From an uncultured Alphaproteobacteria bacterium (GTDB lineage: Bacteria > Pseudomonadota > Alphaproteobacteria > Rhizobiales > Aestuariivirgaceae): a stretch of 64,000 nt of DNA. Below the pieces are notes generated by a model. It saw nothing but the letters and a program-made list of their open reading frames with translations, was not told the origin of the DNA and ran no database searches. The stretch's first letter is position 1, and each line of letters starts with the position of its first letter. Positions 9,882-18,128 of the stretch are shown one piece after another. The stretch spans positions 1-64,000 of the forward strand of contig CALMUW010000087.1 of assembly GCA_937872985.1 (NCBI GenBank). The letters run 5' to 3'. Both the position numbers and the translations under genes were made by a program.

Positions 9882-10553
9882 TCAGGCTCCGAGAACGATG
9901 ATGACGTGCAGATCGCGCGGGCCGTGGGCCGGGCGCACGATGGTCTGTTCGATGTCGGCGGTGCGCGAGGGGCCGGAGATCATGTTGAGGGTGGAGGGCA
10001 TGTGGCCGTCGCCAAAACGCGCGCGGACGAGCGGCCAGACATCTTCATAACAGCCATGAAGCCGCGCGGCGGGCAGCACCACCAGGTGCAGTTCCGGCAG
10101 GAAGTTCAGCGTGGCGGGATTGTCGGCCCCCGAGAGCAGCAGGAGGGTGCCGCTTTCCGCCACCCCGGCGAAGGCCATGGACAGGGTGGTGTGATCGGCG
10201 GGGTCAGCGGGGGCGGGGAGAAGCGGGAGACCGGGGGGGCGGGGCCAGGGGAGATGGCGCAGGGTTTCGTCCGCGCCCTTGCGCAGCACGGGCGGCAGGC
10301 CCGCAGCACCGAGATGGGCGGCGACGGCGCGCGGCACATCGTCAAGGGTTTCCACCTGGTCCACCGTGCCGCCGACGCCGATCATCAGTTTACTGAACAA
10401 AGTGATGCGGTGGCCGCTGTCGCCCGCCCCGCGCAGGGGCACGACATGGGCACTGCGCGCCGCCATGTGGCGCACGGCGGCGGCACGGCGGGCGGTGGCA
10501 TCGCCCGGCAGGCGCGCGGCGATGCGCGCGAGGATGACGTCCCGTGCGCTCAT
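9882..10553 (-). CDS. lutC: LUD-domain lactate utilization protein C
   Basis: 223-aa LutC/YkgG-type protein, the third subunit of the LutABC L-lactate oxidation complex. It carries the LUD domain from about 90 to the end, with the typical AFAGVAESGTLLL segment at about 133-145 and GPSRTADIE near 200. The ATG at 10553 overlaps the lutB stop in ATGA, so translation is coupled. The longer open frame upstream lies inside lutB and is not used. Function is inferred from family and operon: electrons from L-lactate pass through the Fe-S proteins LutA and LutB. Confidence 0.9.
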   Translation of the reverse strand: MSARDVILARIAARLPGDATARRAAAVRHMAARSAHVVPLRGAGDSGHRITLFSKLMIGVGGTVDQVETLDDVPRAVAAHLGAAGLPPVLRKGADETLRHLPWPRPPGLPLLPAPADPADHTTLSMAFAGVAESGTLLLLSGADNPATLNFLPELHLVVLPAARLHGCYEDVWPLVRARFGDGHMPSTLNMISGPSRTADIEQTIVRPAHGPRDLHVIIVLGA

Positions 10554-11962
10554 GATTGCCGCTCGCGCCACAGTTCGGTGAAGGTCTTGCCCTGGGCGGC
10601 GGGAAAATCGCGGGTTCTGGTCCAGCCGGAGGCCAGCGGCAGGATGGCAATGCGGCCGTTTTTGCCGCGCCATTTCAGAAAGCGCGCCGCAAGCCGCATG
10701 GCGAGGACGTATAGTCCTGGCCGTTGGGCGAGAAAGGCCCAGGCCCACAGGCCGCTGCGCACCGCCGGGGGCGTCAGGTGTTTTTCAAATTCCTGTTCGC
10801 GCCAGTGGCGCAGCAGACGCGGCAGGGGAATGCGCACCGGGCAGACCTCCTCGCAGCGGCCGCAGAAGGTCGAGGCATTGGGCAGATTCGCGGCATTCTC
10901 GATGCCGATGAGGGCCGGCGTCACCACCGAACCGATGGGGCCGGGATAAACCCAGCCATAGGCATGGCCGCCCACCGCCTGATAGACCGGACAATGATTG
11001 AGACAGGCGCCACAGCGGATGCAGCGCAGCATGTCCTGAAACACCGTGCCCAGAACATTCGACCTGCCATTATCGAGCAGCACCACATGGAATTCCTCCG
11101 GGCCGTCGGGGTCGCCAGTGCGCCTCGGGCCGGTCATCAGGGTGGTGTAGGTGGAAAAGTCCTGCCCCGTGGCCGAGCGCGCCAGCACGCGCAGCAGGGT
11201 TGAGGCATCCTCCAGTGTCGGCACCACTTTTTCGATGGCGGTGACCACGATGTGGGTCTTCGGCAGGAGGCGGGTGAGATCGCCATTGCCCTCGTTGGTG
11301 ACGACGATGCAGCTTCCCGTTTCAGCCACCAGAAAGTTGGCGCCCGTGATGCCGATGTCGGCATCGAGATATTTCTGGCGCAGCACCCGGCGCGCCTCCT
11401 CCACCAGGGCCGGAATCTGCGAGAGATCGCGGGCGGGATTGAACTGGTCATGCACCCGGCGGAAGTCGGCCTCGATCTGCTCGCGGCGCAGGTGCACGGC
11501 GGGGGCGATGATGTGGCTCGGGCGTTCGCCCCGGATCTGGATCAGGTATTCGCCGAGGTCGGTTTCAACCGGGTCATGGCCCGCCGCCGCCAGCGCCTCG
11601 TTCAGCCCGATCTCCTCCGACACCATGGACTTGCCCTTGGTGATGATGCGGGCGCGCTTTTCCGCCGCGATCTTCAGGATGATGGCGCGGGCGTCTTCCG
11701 CCGTCGCGGCCCAGTGGACATGGCCGCCCGCCGCCTGAACCTGTGCTTCGAATTTTTCGAGATAGACATCGAGATGGGCCAGCACATGGTTCTTGATATC
11801 GCGCGCGGCGTCGCGCAACTCGTCGAATTCCGGCAGCGCCACGCGCGCCTTGGCCCGCTTCAACACGAAGTGCGGCCCGGTGGCCACCATGGAGCGTTGC
11901 AGCGGCTCATCGGCCAGGGCGCGGGCGGCAAGTTCCTTGAAGCGGATGGACTCAGGCTGCAT
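10550..11962 (-). CDS. lutB: LutB/LldF iron-sulfur protein
   Basis: 470-aa subunit of the LutABC lactate oxidation complex. An N-terminal LUD domain (about 70-290, with VAETGSCIV at about 210) is followed by two ferredoxin-like clusters, CIRCGACLNHCP and CGRCEEVCP, about 50 residues apart at roughly 308-375, and a C-terminal helical region. Start ATG 11962 overlaps lutA by 11 nt and follows AGGGCGG; an in-frame ATG at 11974 is the alternative. Length fits the family (about 470 aa). Part of the lutABC operon on the minus strand. Confidence 0.92.
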   Translation of the reverse strand: MQPESIRFKELAARALADEPLQRSMVATGPHFVLKRAKARVALPEFDELRDAARDIKNHVLAHLDVYLEKFEAQVQAAGGHVHWAATAEDARAIILKIAAEKRARIITKGKSMVSEEIGLNEALAAAGHDPVETDLGEYLIQIRGERPSHIIAPAVHLRREQIEADFRRVHDQFNPARDLSQIPALVEEARRVLRQKYLDADIGITGANFLVAETGSCIVVTNEGNGDLTRLLPKTHIVVTAIEKVVPTLEDASTLLRVLARSATGQDFSTYTTLMTGPRRTGDPDGPEEFHVVLLDNGRSNVLGTVFQDMLRCIRCGACLNHCPVYQAVGGHAYGWVYPGPIGSVVTPALIGIENAANLPNASTFCGRCEEVCPVRIPLPRLLRHWREQEFEKHLTPPAVRSGLWAWAFLAQRPGLYVLAMRLAARFLKWRGKNGRIAILPLASGWTRTRDFPAAQGKTFTELWRERQS

Positions 11963-12725
11963 CGCCGCCCTCATCCGCCATGGGCGGTGTTTCATGGTCG
12001 CCCGCCAGCACTTCGGCCACATGGCGCACCTTGATGTCGGAGCCCAGGCGCTTCAAGCGTCCTGCCATGTTCATGAGGCAGCCGAGATCGCCCGCCACCA
12101 GCGTGTCAGCCCCGGAGGCGATGATCTTCTCCACCTTCTTGTCCACCATGCGGGTGGAGATGTCGGGATACTTCACGCAGAAGGTGCCGCCGAAGCCGCA
12201 GCACACCTCGGCATCCGCCATTTCCGTGAGGCTGACCCCCGCCACCTGCCGCAGAAGCTGGCGCGGCTCGGTCTTGATGCCCAGTTCGCGCAGGCCGGCA
12301 CATGAGTCATGATAGGTGGCACGGGCCGGAAATTCCGCCGCTAGTTTTTCCACCTTGATGACGCGCACCAGAAATTGCGTCAACTCATGGCAGCGCGCCG
12401 CGAGATCACGGGCCGCGGCATGGTCCTCCGTGTCCGGCGCGAAAAGCTCGGGATAGTGTTGCACCATCATGCCGGCGCAGGAGCCGGAGGGGATCACGAC
12501 AAAGTCAAAATCCTTGAGCCGCGCCATGGTGCGGCGGGCCAGCGTCCGGGCTGTTTTTCTGTCGCCGGAATTGAAGGCGGGCTGGCCGCAGCAGGTCAGC
12601 CCCTCCGGCACCGTCACCGCGCAGCCGGCCTGCTCCAACAGCCTTGCCGCAGCAAAGCCTACGGCGGGACGCATCACGTCCACCAGGCAGGTCGGGAAGA
12701 GGGCTACACGAGGCACGAGGCGCAT
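11952..12725 (-). CDS. lutA: LutA-type (Fe-S) oxidoreductase with two CCG domains
   Basis: 257-aa protein with two cysteine-rich CCG domains, as in LutA, GlcF and heterodisulfide reductase subunit B: C-CCGQPAFNSG in the first (about 13-50) and SCAGL ... CCGFGGTFCVKY in the second (about 137-185). In the Lut complex it carries an Fe-S cluster in L-lactate to pyruvate oxidation. Start ATG 12725 is the first ATG before VALFPTCLVD; the further upstream frame has no family similarity. First gene of lutABC; 122 bp separate it from the divergent glycosyltransferase gene, so the operon promoter must lie there. Confidence 0.92.
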   Translation of the reverse strand: MRLVPRVALFPTCLVDVMRPAVGFAAARLLEQAGCAVTVPEGLTCCGQPAFNSGDRKTARTLARRTMARLKDFDFVVIPSGSCAGMMVQHYPELFAPDTEDHAAARDLAARCHELTQFLVRVIKVEKLAAEFPARATYHDSCAGLRELGIKTEPRQLLRQVAGVSLTEMADAEVCCGFGGTFCVKYPDISTRMVDKKVEKIIASGADTLVAGDLGCLMNMAGRLKRLGSDIKVRHVAEVLAGDHETPPMADEGGDAA

Positions 12726-12847
12726 CTCCGGCAGATGCTTGGTTTTGCCCGTCCACTCCGAAGAGTTCAAGCCACTTGTGACGCGCAGGCTGAAGCCTGG
12801 CCCGGCCCGGCTGGACAAACCCGGCGGTCTCCGGCAATGGTCCCGCC

Positions 12848-14206
12848 ATGACGCCCGACCGACCCTTGCCGCCCGTCTTTCTTCCCTGTGAAAACAAGGC
12901 CCGGGAATTTGACGCCAAATTGCTGCTGGCGGGAATCCTGGCAGAGCGTGGGCATGTGGTCTACGTCGGCTCGCGCAATCTCATGCATCTGGCTCTGGCG
13001 CGATTGCCGCGCGGCATCTATCTGGGCAAGGATGTGCGCCACTCCTCGCGGCATGTGGCGCGCCTGCTGCGCCTTCTGGGGCAGCGTTTCGTGGCCATGG
13101 ATGAAGAGGGCCTGATCTATTATTCGCGGGCCGACTATGTGCGCCTGCGCGTTCATCCCCAGGTGTTGGCAGCGGCGGAAAAACTCCTGGCCTGGGGACC
13201 GGACAATGCCCAGGCCTGGCGCGAGGCATCCTGCTATGACGGCACCCCCATCGTCGAAACGGGCAATGGCCGCATGGACCTGCTGCGCCCCGATTTCATG
13301 GGCCTGCATCAGCGCGAGGCCGAGGCCATCCGCGCCCGCCATGGCCGCTTCGTTCTCATCAATACCAATTTCGGCTCACTCAATCACTTCTTCAAAAATC
13401 TGACGCCGCTGGCGCCACCGGAGAAACTGGGAGAAGCCGCCGACCCCTGGCAGGCCGAACTTTCCCGCCATCGCTATGCGGTGTTCAATGCCTTCACCGC
13501 GCTCGTTCCGCAGCTGGCGAAGGCCTTCCCCGAGCGTCACTTCATCATCCGGCCACACCCTTCGGAAAATCATGAGGTGTGGCAAAAGGCGGCGGGCGGG
13601 GCGGCCAATGTGGCGGTGATCAACCAGGGCAGCGTGGTGGCGTGGCTTCTTGCCTGTGACAGCCTCATCCACAACAGCTGCACCACCGGCATTGAAGCCT
13701 ATCTGCTCAACCGCCGGGCTCTGGCCTATCTGCCGGTCAGGTCGGCCCGCTTCGACCTGCACCTGGCCAATGACCTCGGCATAGCCGCCGAAAGCGCCGA
13801 TCAGGTGATCGGGCTGCTGCGCGAGGGCTTTGCCACAGGTGAGGCCGCCGCGGCGCGAAGCCCGGCGCGCGAGGCCGTCATTGCCCGCCACATCAGCAAC
13901 ACCGGCGGCAGGCTGGCGAGCGAAGCCATTGCGGATGAACTGGAAGGCTTGGCCTCACCAAGGGGAAGTCGGGTTCTCCGTCCGCTGGGCATGGCCTATG
14001 CCGAGGCGCGGGCGCTCATCAAGCGGCGCAACGCCCATCGCACCGGGCACAAGTCCAATGTCGCCTATACCCATCACCGCTTTCCACCGACGCCATTGGC
14101 CGAGGCCAGCCAGCGACTCCGTGACATCGGTTTGGGCCTGCGCCGCTTTCAGGGGTTGCGGGTCACGGCCTATGCGCCCGACGTGTTCATCGTCACGCGT
14201 CAGTAA
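12848..14206 (+). CDS. Surface-carbohydrate glycosyltransferase-like protein
   Basis: 452-aa soluble GT-B-like protein of the family labelled surface carbohydrate biosynthesis protein. Visible motifs are an N-terminal nucleotide-fold half (VFLPCENKAREFDAKLLL at 10-27), RPHPSE at 235-240 and NSCTTGIEA at 276-284; the last two are typical of the donor-binding half in polymer-type glycosyl and glycerophosphate transferases. No membrane segment. It runs towards neuC; the two stops overlap by 7 nt (14200-14206). With neuCBA next to it, a role in adding nonulosonic acid or assembling the glycan that carries it is likely, but acceptor and donor are inferred. Confidence 0.7.
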   Translation: MTPDRPLPPVFLPCENKAREFDAKLLLAGILAERGHVVYVGSRNLMHLALARLPRGIYLGKDVRHSSRHVARLLRLLGQRFVAMDEEGLIYYSRADYVRLRVHPQVLAAAEKLLAWGPDNAQAWREASCYDGTPIVETGNGRMDLLRPDFMGLHQREAEAIRARHGRFVLINTNFGSLNHFFKNLTPLAPPEKLGEAADPWQAELSRHRYAVFNAFTALVPQLAKAFPERHFIIRPHPSENHEVWQKAAGGAANVAVINQGSVVAWLLACDSLIHNSCTTGIEAYLLNRRALAYLPVRSARFDLHLANDLGIAAESADQVIGLLREGFATGEAAAARSPAREAVIARHISNTGGRLASEAIADELEGLASPRGSRVLRPLGMAYAEARALIKRRNAHRTGHKSNVAYTHHRFPPTPLAEASQRLRDIGLGLRRFQGLRVTAYAPDVFIVTRQ

Positions 14207-15363
14207 ACCAGGGCCTTTTCAATGGTCGGCGTCACCGTGGCCAGAACCTCGGCAATGCGCTGGCCGGCGTGGCCGTCGCCATAGATGTCATCGCGCGGGC
14301 GTTCAGTTTGACGCCACATGTTTGCGATGGCGGCGGCAATGGCGGTGGCATCATGGGGCACGTCCACGACATTGCGGCCGCGGTCGCGCCGGGTCTGGCG
14401 ATCACCGATGTTGACGGCGGGCACACCGAGCCAGGAACATTCGCGGATGGCGACCGAGGAATTGCCGATGATGCCCCGGCTGTTGATCAGCACACTGAGG
14501 AAATCGGCGGGCGCCATGTTCTTGTAGAAATGGATGGGGGCTTCGGGATGAAATTCGCGAAAAGTGCGGATGGCCCTGGAGGTGGCATCCGAGCCTGCGT
14601 CGACATTGGGCCAGAACCACAGGGCGGGATGGCCGCAGGCCTGCACCGCCTTCAACGTCTCCTCGGTCTGGACGCGGGCCTGCTGATATTGTGTCGTGAC
14701 CGGATGCTGCATGACCACGAGATAGGGCCGGGTCAGGTCGACCGGCTGGCCGACACCAGAATACTTGGCGGCGAGTTCTGCCATGTCACGCGGTTCGGCG
14801 GCCATGGCCTGACGGGCGAGGTCGATGGAGGGGCAGCCGGTCACGAAGACGCTTTCGGGCCGCTCACCCATGTTGCGCACGCGCGCCGCTGCCGGTTCCG
14901 ACGACACAAGGTGGATGTCGGCGAGCTTGGTGTTGGCGTGGCGGGTCTTTTCGTCGATGGAGCCTGTAACCTCGCCGCCCTGCACATGCACCAGGGGGAT
15001 ATTCATGTAGGCGGCGGCAATGGAGGTGGCGATGGTTTCGTAGCGGTCGGCGATGGTGATCACCATGTCGGGTTTCAGGTCGGCGAAGATGCCGGCCAGT
15101 TCGACGATGCCAAGACCGGTGGACTTGGCCGAGGTGAGCAGGGTTTCACCCTCGATGATCATGTAGGCGGTGCGATCCACCCTGAAGCCTTCGCGCTCGA
15201 TGACCTTGACGGCATTGCCATAGCGGTCGAGCAGGGCCGAGGCTGCCACGACGAGTTGCAGGTCCAGCGCCGGGTGTTCGCGGATGGCGGTCAAGGCCGA
15301 CTTGATGCGCGAATAGGATGGGCGCGCCGTGATCACCACACAGACTTTACGCTTGCTCGTCAC
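14200..15363 (-). CDS. neuC: UDP-N-acetylglucosamine 2-epimerase (hydrolysing), NeuC-like
   Basis: 387-aa epimerase of the NeuC/LegG type that makes ManNAc (or a 2,4-diacetamido analogue) from the UDP- or GDP-sugar, first step of sialic/legionaminic acid synthesis. Motifs: ITARPSYSRIK at about 8-18, HVQGGEVTGSIDE near 124-136, GNSSVAIRE near 310-318. Start is GTG at 15363, overlapping the neuB stop as GTGA, so translation is coupled. Last gene of neuA-neuB-neuC. Whether it acts on UDP-GlcNAc or a modified sugar cannot be read from sequence; no accessory legionaminate genes are present nearby. Confidence 0.88.
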   Translation of the reverse strand: MTSKRKVCVVITARPSYSRIKSALTAIREHPALDLQLVVAASALLDRYGNAVKVIEREGFRVDRTAYMIIEGETLLTSAKSTGLGIVELAGIFADLKPDMVITIADRYETIATSIAAAYMNIPLVHVQGGEVTGSIDEKTRHANTKLADIHLVSSEPAAARVRNMGERPESVFVTGCPSIDLARQAMAAEPRDMAELAAKYSGVGQPVDLTRPYLVVMQHPVTTQYQQARVQTEETLKAVQACGHPALWFWPNVDAGSDATSRAIRTFREFHPEAPIHFYKNMAPADFLSVLINSRGIIGNSSVAIRECSWLGVPAVNIGDRQTRRDRGRNVVDVPHDATAIAAAIANMWRQTERPRDDIYGDGHAGQRIAEVLATVTPTIEKALVY

Positions 15364-16406
15364 TGCACGTCCTCCGGCTTCAATACGTCATTGCGCTTCA
15401 CGGCGCGATTCAGGGTGCGGCCAATGGTGACGTCCAATTGCGCCGCCGGAATGCCGGTGCCGGGCTTTTTCACACCCAGATGTTCACGTTTCAAGACTGT
15501 GCCCTGGGGCAGGTCCTGAAGCGCCACGACGCTTTTGAAGAATATCGCGCGCATGGGGACGACGCGCGGATCAATGGCCTCCTTGTTCAGGGGGGCAGCC
15601 TTCATGCGTTCCATGAAGCCCACGCCGTCCACCAGCACCTTCAATTCATCGGGCGTGAGGGAGGCCACCACATCAGGACCAAACTGGGTGCGGCTGAGGG
15701 TGAGGTGAACTTCGATCAGTTCCGCGCCATGGGCCGCAACCGCAGCGAGGCCGGGATAGATGGTGGCGGAATGATCGGAAATGCCCACGGCGCAGGAGAA
15801 CCTCCGGCGCAGGTCAGCCAGCACGTTGAGACCGATGGCCTCCGGCGGCGAGGGATATTGGGTGGTGCACTGGAAGATGGCGAAGGGGGCGGCGTGGGCT
15901 TGCACCACTGCCACGGCGGCGCCGATCTCGGTCATGGGGCTCATGCCGGTGGAAAGCATGACGGGTTTTCCCGTCTGGGCCATGGCGGCGACCATGGCCA
16001 GGTTGGTCAATTCGCCGGAGGCCACCTTCCAGGCGGCAACTCCCAGACGCTCCAGCAATTCCACCGCCTTCATGGAAAAGGGCGACGACAGGAAGACGAG
16101 GCCCCGGTCCTCCGCGTGGACCTTGAGGCCCGCCCATTGTTCGGCGGTAAATTCCATGCGCCGCCAATAGTCGAAGCGGGTTTCGTCCTGACGCGAGAAT
16201 TTCACCCGCCAGGGTTCGGCGGGGGTGGACTCCTCGGCGGCAATATGAGTCTGAAACTTGACCGCCGTGGCCCCGGTCTGGGCGGCGGCATCGATGTAAG
16301 CATGGGCCATGCCCAGCGAGCCGTCATGGGCCTGGGCCACTTCGGCAATCACGGCACAGGCGGCGCCGGGTTTCGGGTCTGCGAGCCAATGGGCGGGTTG
16401 GGTCAT
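15360..16406 (-). CDS. neuB: N-acetylneuraminate (nonulosonate) synthase
   Basis: 348-aa NeuB-family synthase condensing ManNAc-like sugar with phosphoenolpyruvate. The N-terminal TIM barrel begins CAVIAEVAQAHDGSLG at about 17-32 and contains VKFQTH (about 49-54), the KVASGEL motif (about 131-137) and GISDHS (about 196-201). A C-terminal SAF/antifreeze-like domain starts near 285 (VALQDLPQGTVL) and ends with RAVKRNDVLKPED. Full length for the family. Middle gene of neuA-neuB-neuC: 46 bp after neuA, 4-nt overlap with neuC. Confidence 0.93.
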   Translation of the reverse strand: MTQPAHWLADPKPGAACAVIAEVAQAHDGSLGMAHAYIDAAAQTGATAVKFQTHIAAEESTPAEPWRVKFSRQDETRFDYWRRMEFTAEQWAGLKVHAEDRGLVFLSSPFSMKAVELLERLGVAAWKVASGELTNLAMVAAMAQTGKPVMLSTGMSPMTEIGAAVAVVQAHAAPFAIFQCTTQYPSPPEAIGLNVLADLRRRFSCAVGISDHSATIYPGLAAVAAHGAELIEVHLTLSRTQFGPDVVASLTPDELKVLVDGVGFMERMKAAPLNKEAIDPRVVPMRAIFFKSVVALQDLPQGTVLKREHLGVKKPGTGIPAAQLDVTIGRTLNRAVKRNDVLKPEDVQ

Positions 16407-16452
16407 GGTCGAGATATGTCAGGTTGCCCCGGCCATGGGAAGGGGCGGCGGT

Positions 16453-17166
16453 TCATGTGTCCCGGCGGGCGATGACCAGCCGGGCGAGGTCGAGGTCAAG
16501 GGGGCTGTCAATGTCGATCGCGGTCCATTCCGGCACGATGACGGCACGGCAATCCGCGCTCACCAGCGCGTTCTCTTCGGTCAGCACCCGGCGCAGGGAC
16601 GCATAACAGCCGCCGGAGCGGCGATAGACCCTGGGCAGGGACTGGCGCGGACGCGTATCCTCAAAGCCCTGGTCGATGAAGTTGATGAGCCGGTCGCCGC
16701 AGACCACGCGCTTCATGCGGAAGGGGTGCTTGGACTTTTCCTCGGCCACGGTGACCACGCTCTCCGACTGGCCCTCGGCGAGCTTGGCCAGGGCGGCGGC
16801 CAGATCTTCCGCCCGGGTGAAGGGACTGGTGGCCTGGAGCAGGGCCAAGGCGTCGTAGGGTGTGCCGGTGAGGCGCTCCATTTCGGCCAGTGCGTGCTGG
16901 GCAACCGGCAGGGAGGGCGTTGCGTCTTCGGCCAGCGCCGCGGGGCGCAGGAAGGGCACTTCAGCACCGTGAGCGCGGGCCACGGCGGCGATCTCCGCAT
17001 CCTCGGTGGAGACCACGATATTGGCAAAGCACCGGGCGGCGCGCGCGGCGGCGATGATGTGAGCGATGAGCGGCTTGCCGCCGAGGTCGGCAATATTCTT
17101 GCGGGGGATGCCCTTGGAACCGCCACGGGCCGGGATCAGGGCCAGACTACGCAGGGATGGAGCCAT
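16453..17166 (-). CDS. neuA: CMP-nonulosonate cytidylyltransferase (NeuA-like)
   Basis: 237-aa cytidylyltransferase that activates the nonulosonic acid with CTP. The nucleotide-binding start LALIPARGGSKGIPRKNI (about 8-25) and LLQATSPF (about 107-114) are hallmark motifs; the C-terminal IDIDSPLDLDLA gives the metal-binding aspartates. ATG start at 17166. First gene of the neuABC set, 58 bp after the 3' end of tRNA-His on the same strand. Product is inferred to be CMP-Neu5Ac or a close analogue. Confidence 0.92.
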   Translation of the reverse strand: MAPSLRSLALIPARGGSKGIPRKNIADLGGKPLIAHIIAAARAARCFANIVVSTEDAEIAAVARAHGAEVPFLRPAALAEDATPSLPVAQHALAEMERLTGTPYDALALLQATSPFTRAEDLAAALAKLAEGQSESVVTVAEEKSKHPFRMKRVVCGDRLINFIDQGFEDTRPRQSLPRVYRRSGGCYASLRRVLTEENALVSADCRAVIVPEWTAIDIDSPLDLDLARLVIARRDT

Positions 17167-17224
17167 GGCAGGCGCGGAACCTCGCTTCGGCGTTCAGACC
17201 GTCGCCCTCTGGCGCAGCGGCCGG

Positions 17225-17301
17225 TGGTACCGCCTCCCCGGCTCGAACGGGGGACCCCCAGATCCACAATCTGGTGCTCTAACCAACTGAGCTAAGGCGG
17301 C
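17225..17301 (-). tRNA. tRNA-His (GTG)
   Basis: 77 nt including an encoded CCA. Read on the minus strand: acceptor GCCGCCT/AGGCGGT, D arm GCTC...GAGC, anticodon arm CCAGA-TTGTGGA-TCTGG (anticodon GTG), T arm CCCCG-TTCGAGC-CGGGG. The discriminator is A73, position 72 is T (pairing G1 as G-U) and the base before G1 is T, so the usual G-1:C73 pair of tRNA-His is missing, as is known for many alphaproteobacteria. Confidence 0.97.
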
Positions 17302-17400
17302 ATCCAGCCGGGGGCATCCATAAGCCAAGACGGCGAAAAGGGAAACCCCTCGCCGCCAAAATTTTCGGGCCGATTCCGGGCGGTTCAGGGCCGGGTGACA

Positions 17401-17428
17401 GAAGGGCCCGTGTCACCACGGGCCCTTC
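17401..17428 (-). terminator. Hairpin downstream of the phasin gene
   Basis: Perfect 12-bp stem GAAGGGCCCGTG (17401-17412), loop TCAC, CACGGGCCCTTC (17417-17428), 43 nt past the phasin stop. No T-run of note follows on the minus strand, so termination is probable but not certain. It could also insulate the phasin from tRNA-His. Confidence 0.65.
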
Positions 17429-17470
17429 GGAAAATGCCGGGAGGGAGACGCCCGGCGGGGTTGGAATGGC

Positions 17471-17872
17471 TTACTTGCCGAAGGGCTTGCCGACGTTGGC
17501 GAAGGACTTGGTCATGCTGTCCTGCACCGGCTTCACGGTTTCCTTGGCCAGCGCCACCGACAGCTCATTGAACTGGGCGGTCTGGCGCTGCAAAGCCTCG
17601 GCCTGGGCCTTGATGAAGTCCTGCTGCAGGTTCATGACCTCGCCCAGGTCGCGGACGCCGAGGGCGCGGCGGGCGAATTCAAAGGCGGCGTTCATGTTGT
17701 CCTGGGTGATCTCGATGGCCTTGAGCTGGAGGTCGGCCAGGCGCTGCTTGTAGGCACCGGCGGCGGCGTCCATCATCTGGACATTGCCGTGGGCCATTTC
17801 GCTGGCCTTTTCAAAGGCGGCCTGGGCCTGATCCACCGACTGGCGGGCCATGGAGGCAATGCCATCGGGCAT
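17471..17872 (-). CDS. Phasin family protein (polyhydroxyalkanoate granule coat)
   Basis: About 133-aa (perhaps 146-aa) helical protein with the phasin domain: SVDQAQAAFEKASEMA near 12-27, then long amphipathic helices to the end. Phasins coat PHA/PHB granules and control their size. The start is uncertain: ATG 17872 is used here, but it has no SD, while GGGAGAG at 17916-17922 is followed 4 nt later by an in-frame AGG (17911) where ATG would be expected, within a G/C-run patch that may hold base errors. In-frame ATGs at 17959 and 17980 fall in or next to the promoter. The palindrome at 17973-18006 is probably the PhaR operator. Divergent from the histidine kinase gene. Confidence 0.85.
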   Translation of the reverse strand: MPDGIASMARQSVDQAQAAFEKASEMAHGNVQMMDAAAGAYKQRLADLQLKAIEITQDNMNAAFEFARRALGVRDLGEVMNLQQDFIKAQAEALQRQTAQFNELSVALAKETVKPVQDSMTKSFANVGKPFGK

Positions 17873-17956
17873 GGCGGGGGGGGCGCCCGGGGGGGTTTGC
17901 TTCTTCCGCCTGGGGCTCTCCCGTGGGCAGGGAATGGGTGAGGGAAATCTGCCCCT

Positions 17957-17985
17957 CATATAGGCCGGTTCATTGTGCATTGCAA
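17957..17985 (-). promoter_or_regulatory. Predicted phasin promoter
   Basis: On the minus strand TTGCAA (17985-17980), 17-nt spacer, TATATG (17962-17957). Start of transcription is predicted near 17950, so the GGGAGAG at 17922-17916 lies in the leader. The -35 sits inside the palindrome at 17973-18006. Confidence 0.5.
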
Positions 17986-18006
17986 CATAATTGTTGCGCT
18001 GCACAA
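17973..18006. promoter_or_regulatory. 34-bp imperfect palindrome, probable PhaR operator
   Basis: The arms read TTGTGCA-NN-GCAACA (minus strand) and its complement with a 4-nt centre; 26 of 34 positions are symmetric. TGC/GCA-rich palindromes of this kind are the known binding sites of PhaR, the PHB-responsive repressor of phasin genes in Paracoccus and relatives. It overlaps the -35 of the phasin promoter and lies 122 bp before the divergent kinase start. Confidence 0.6.
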
Positions 18007-18128
18007 AACCCATTAAATTACGTTGGCCTATGGTTAAGCATTGCTTGCCGGAGATGATAAAATCCGCGTAATTTCCCCAAGTGTCCTGCCTGCCCCTGCG
18101 GGCGGGCCGTTTGAGGTTAGGTGATTCC

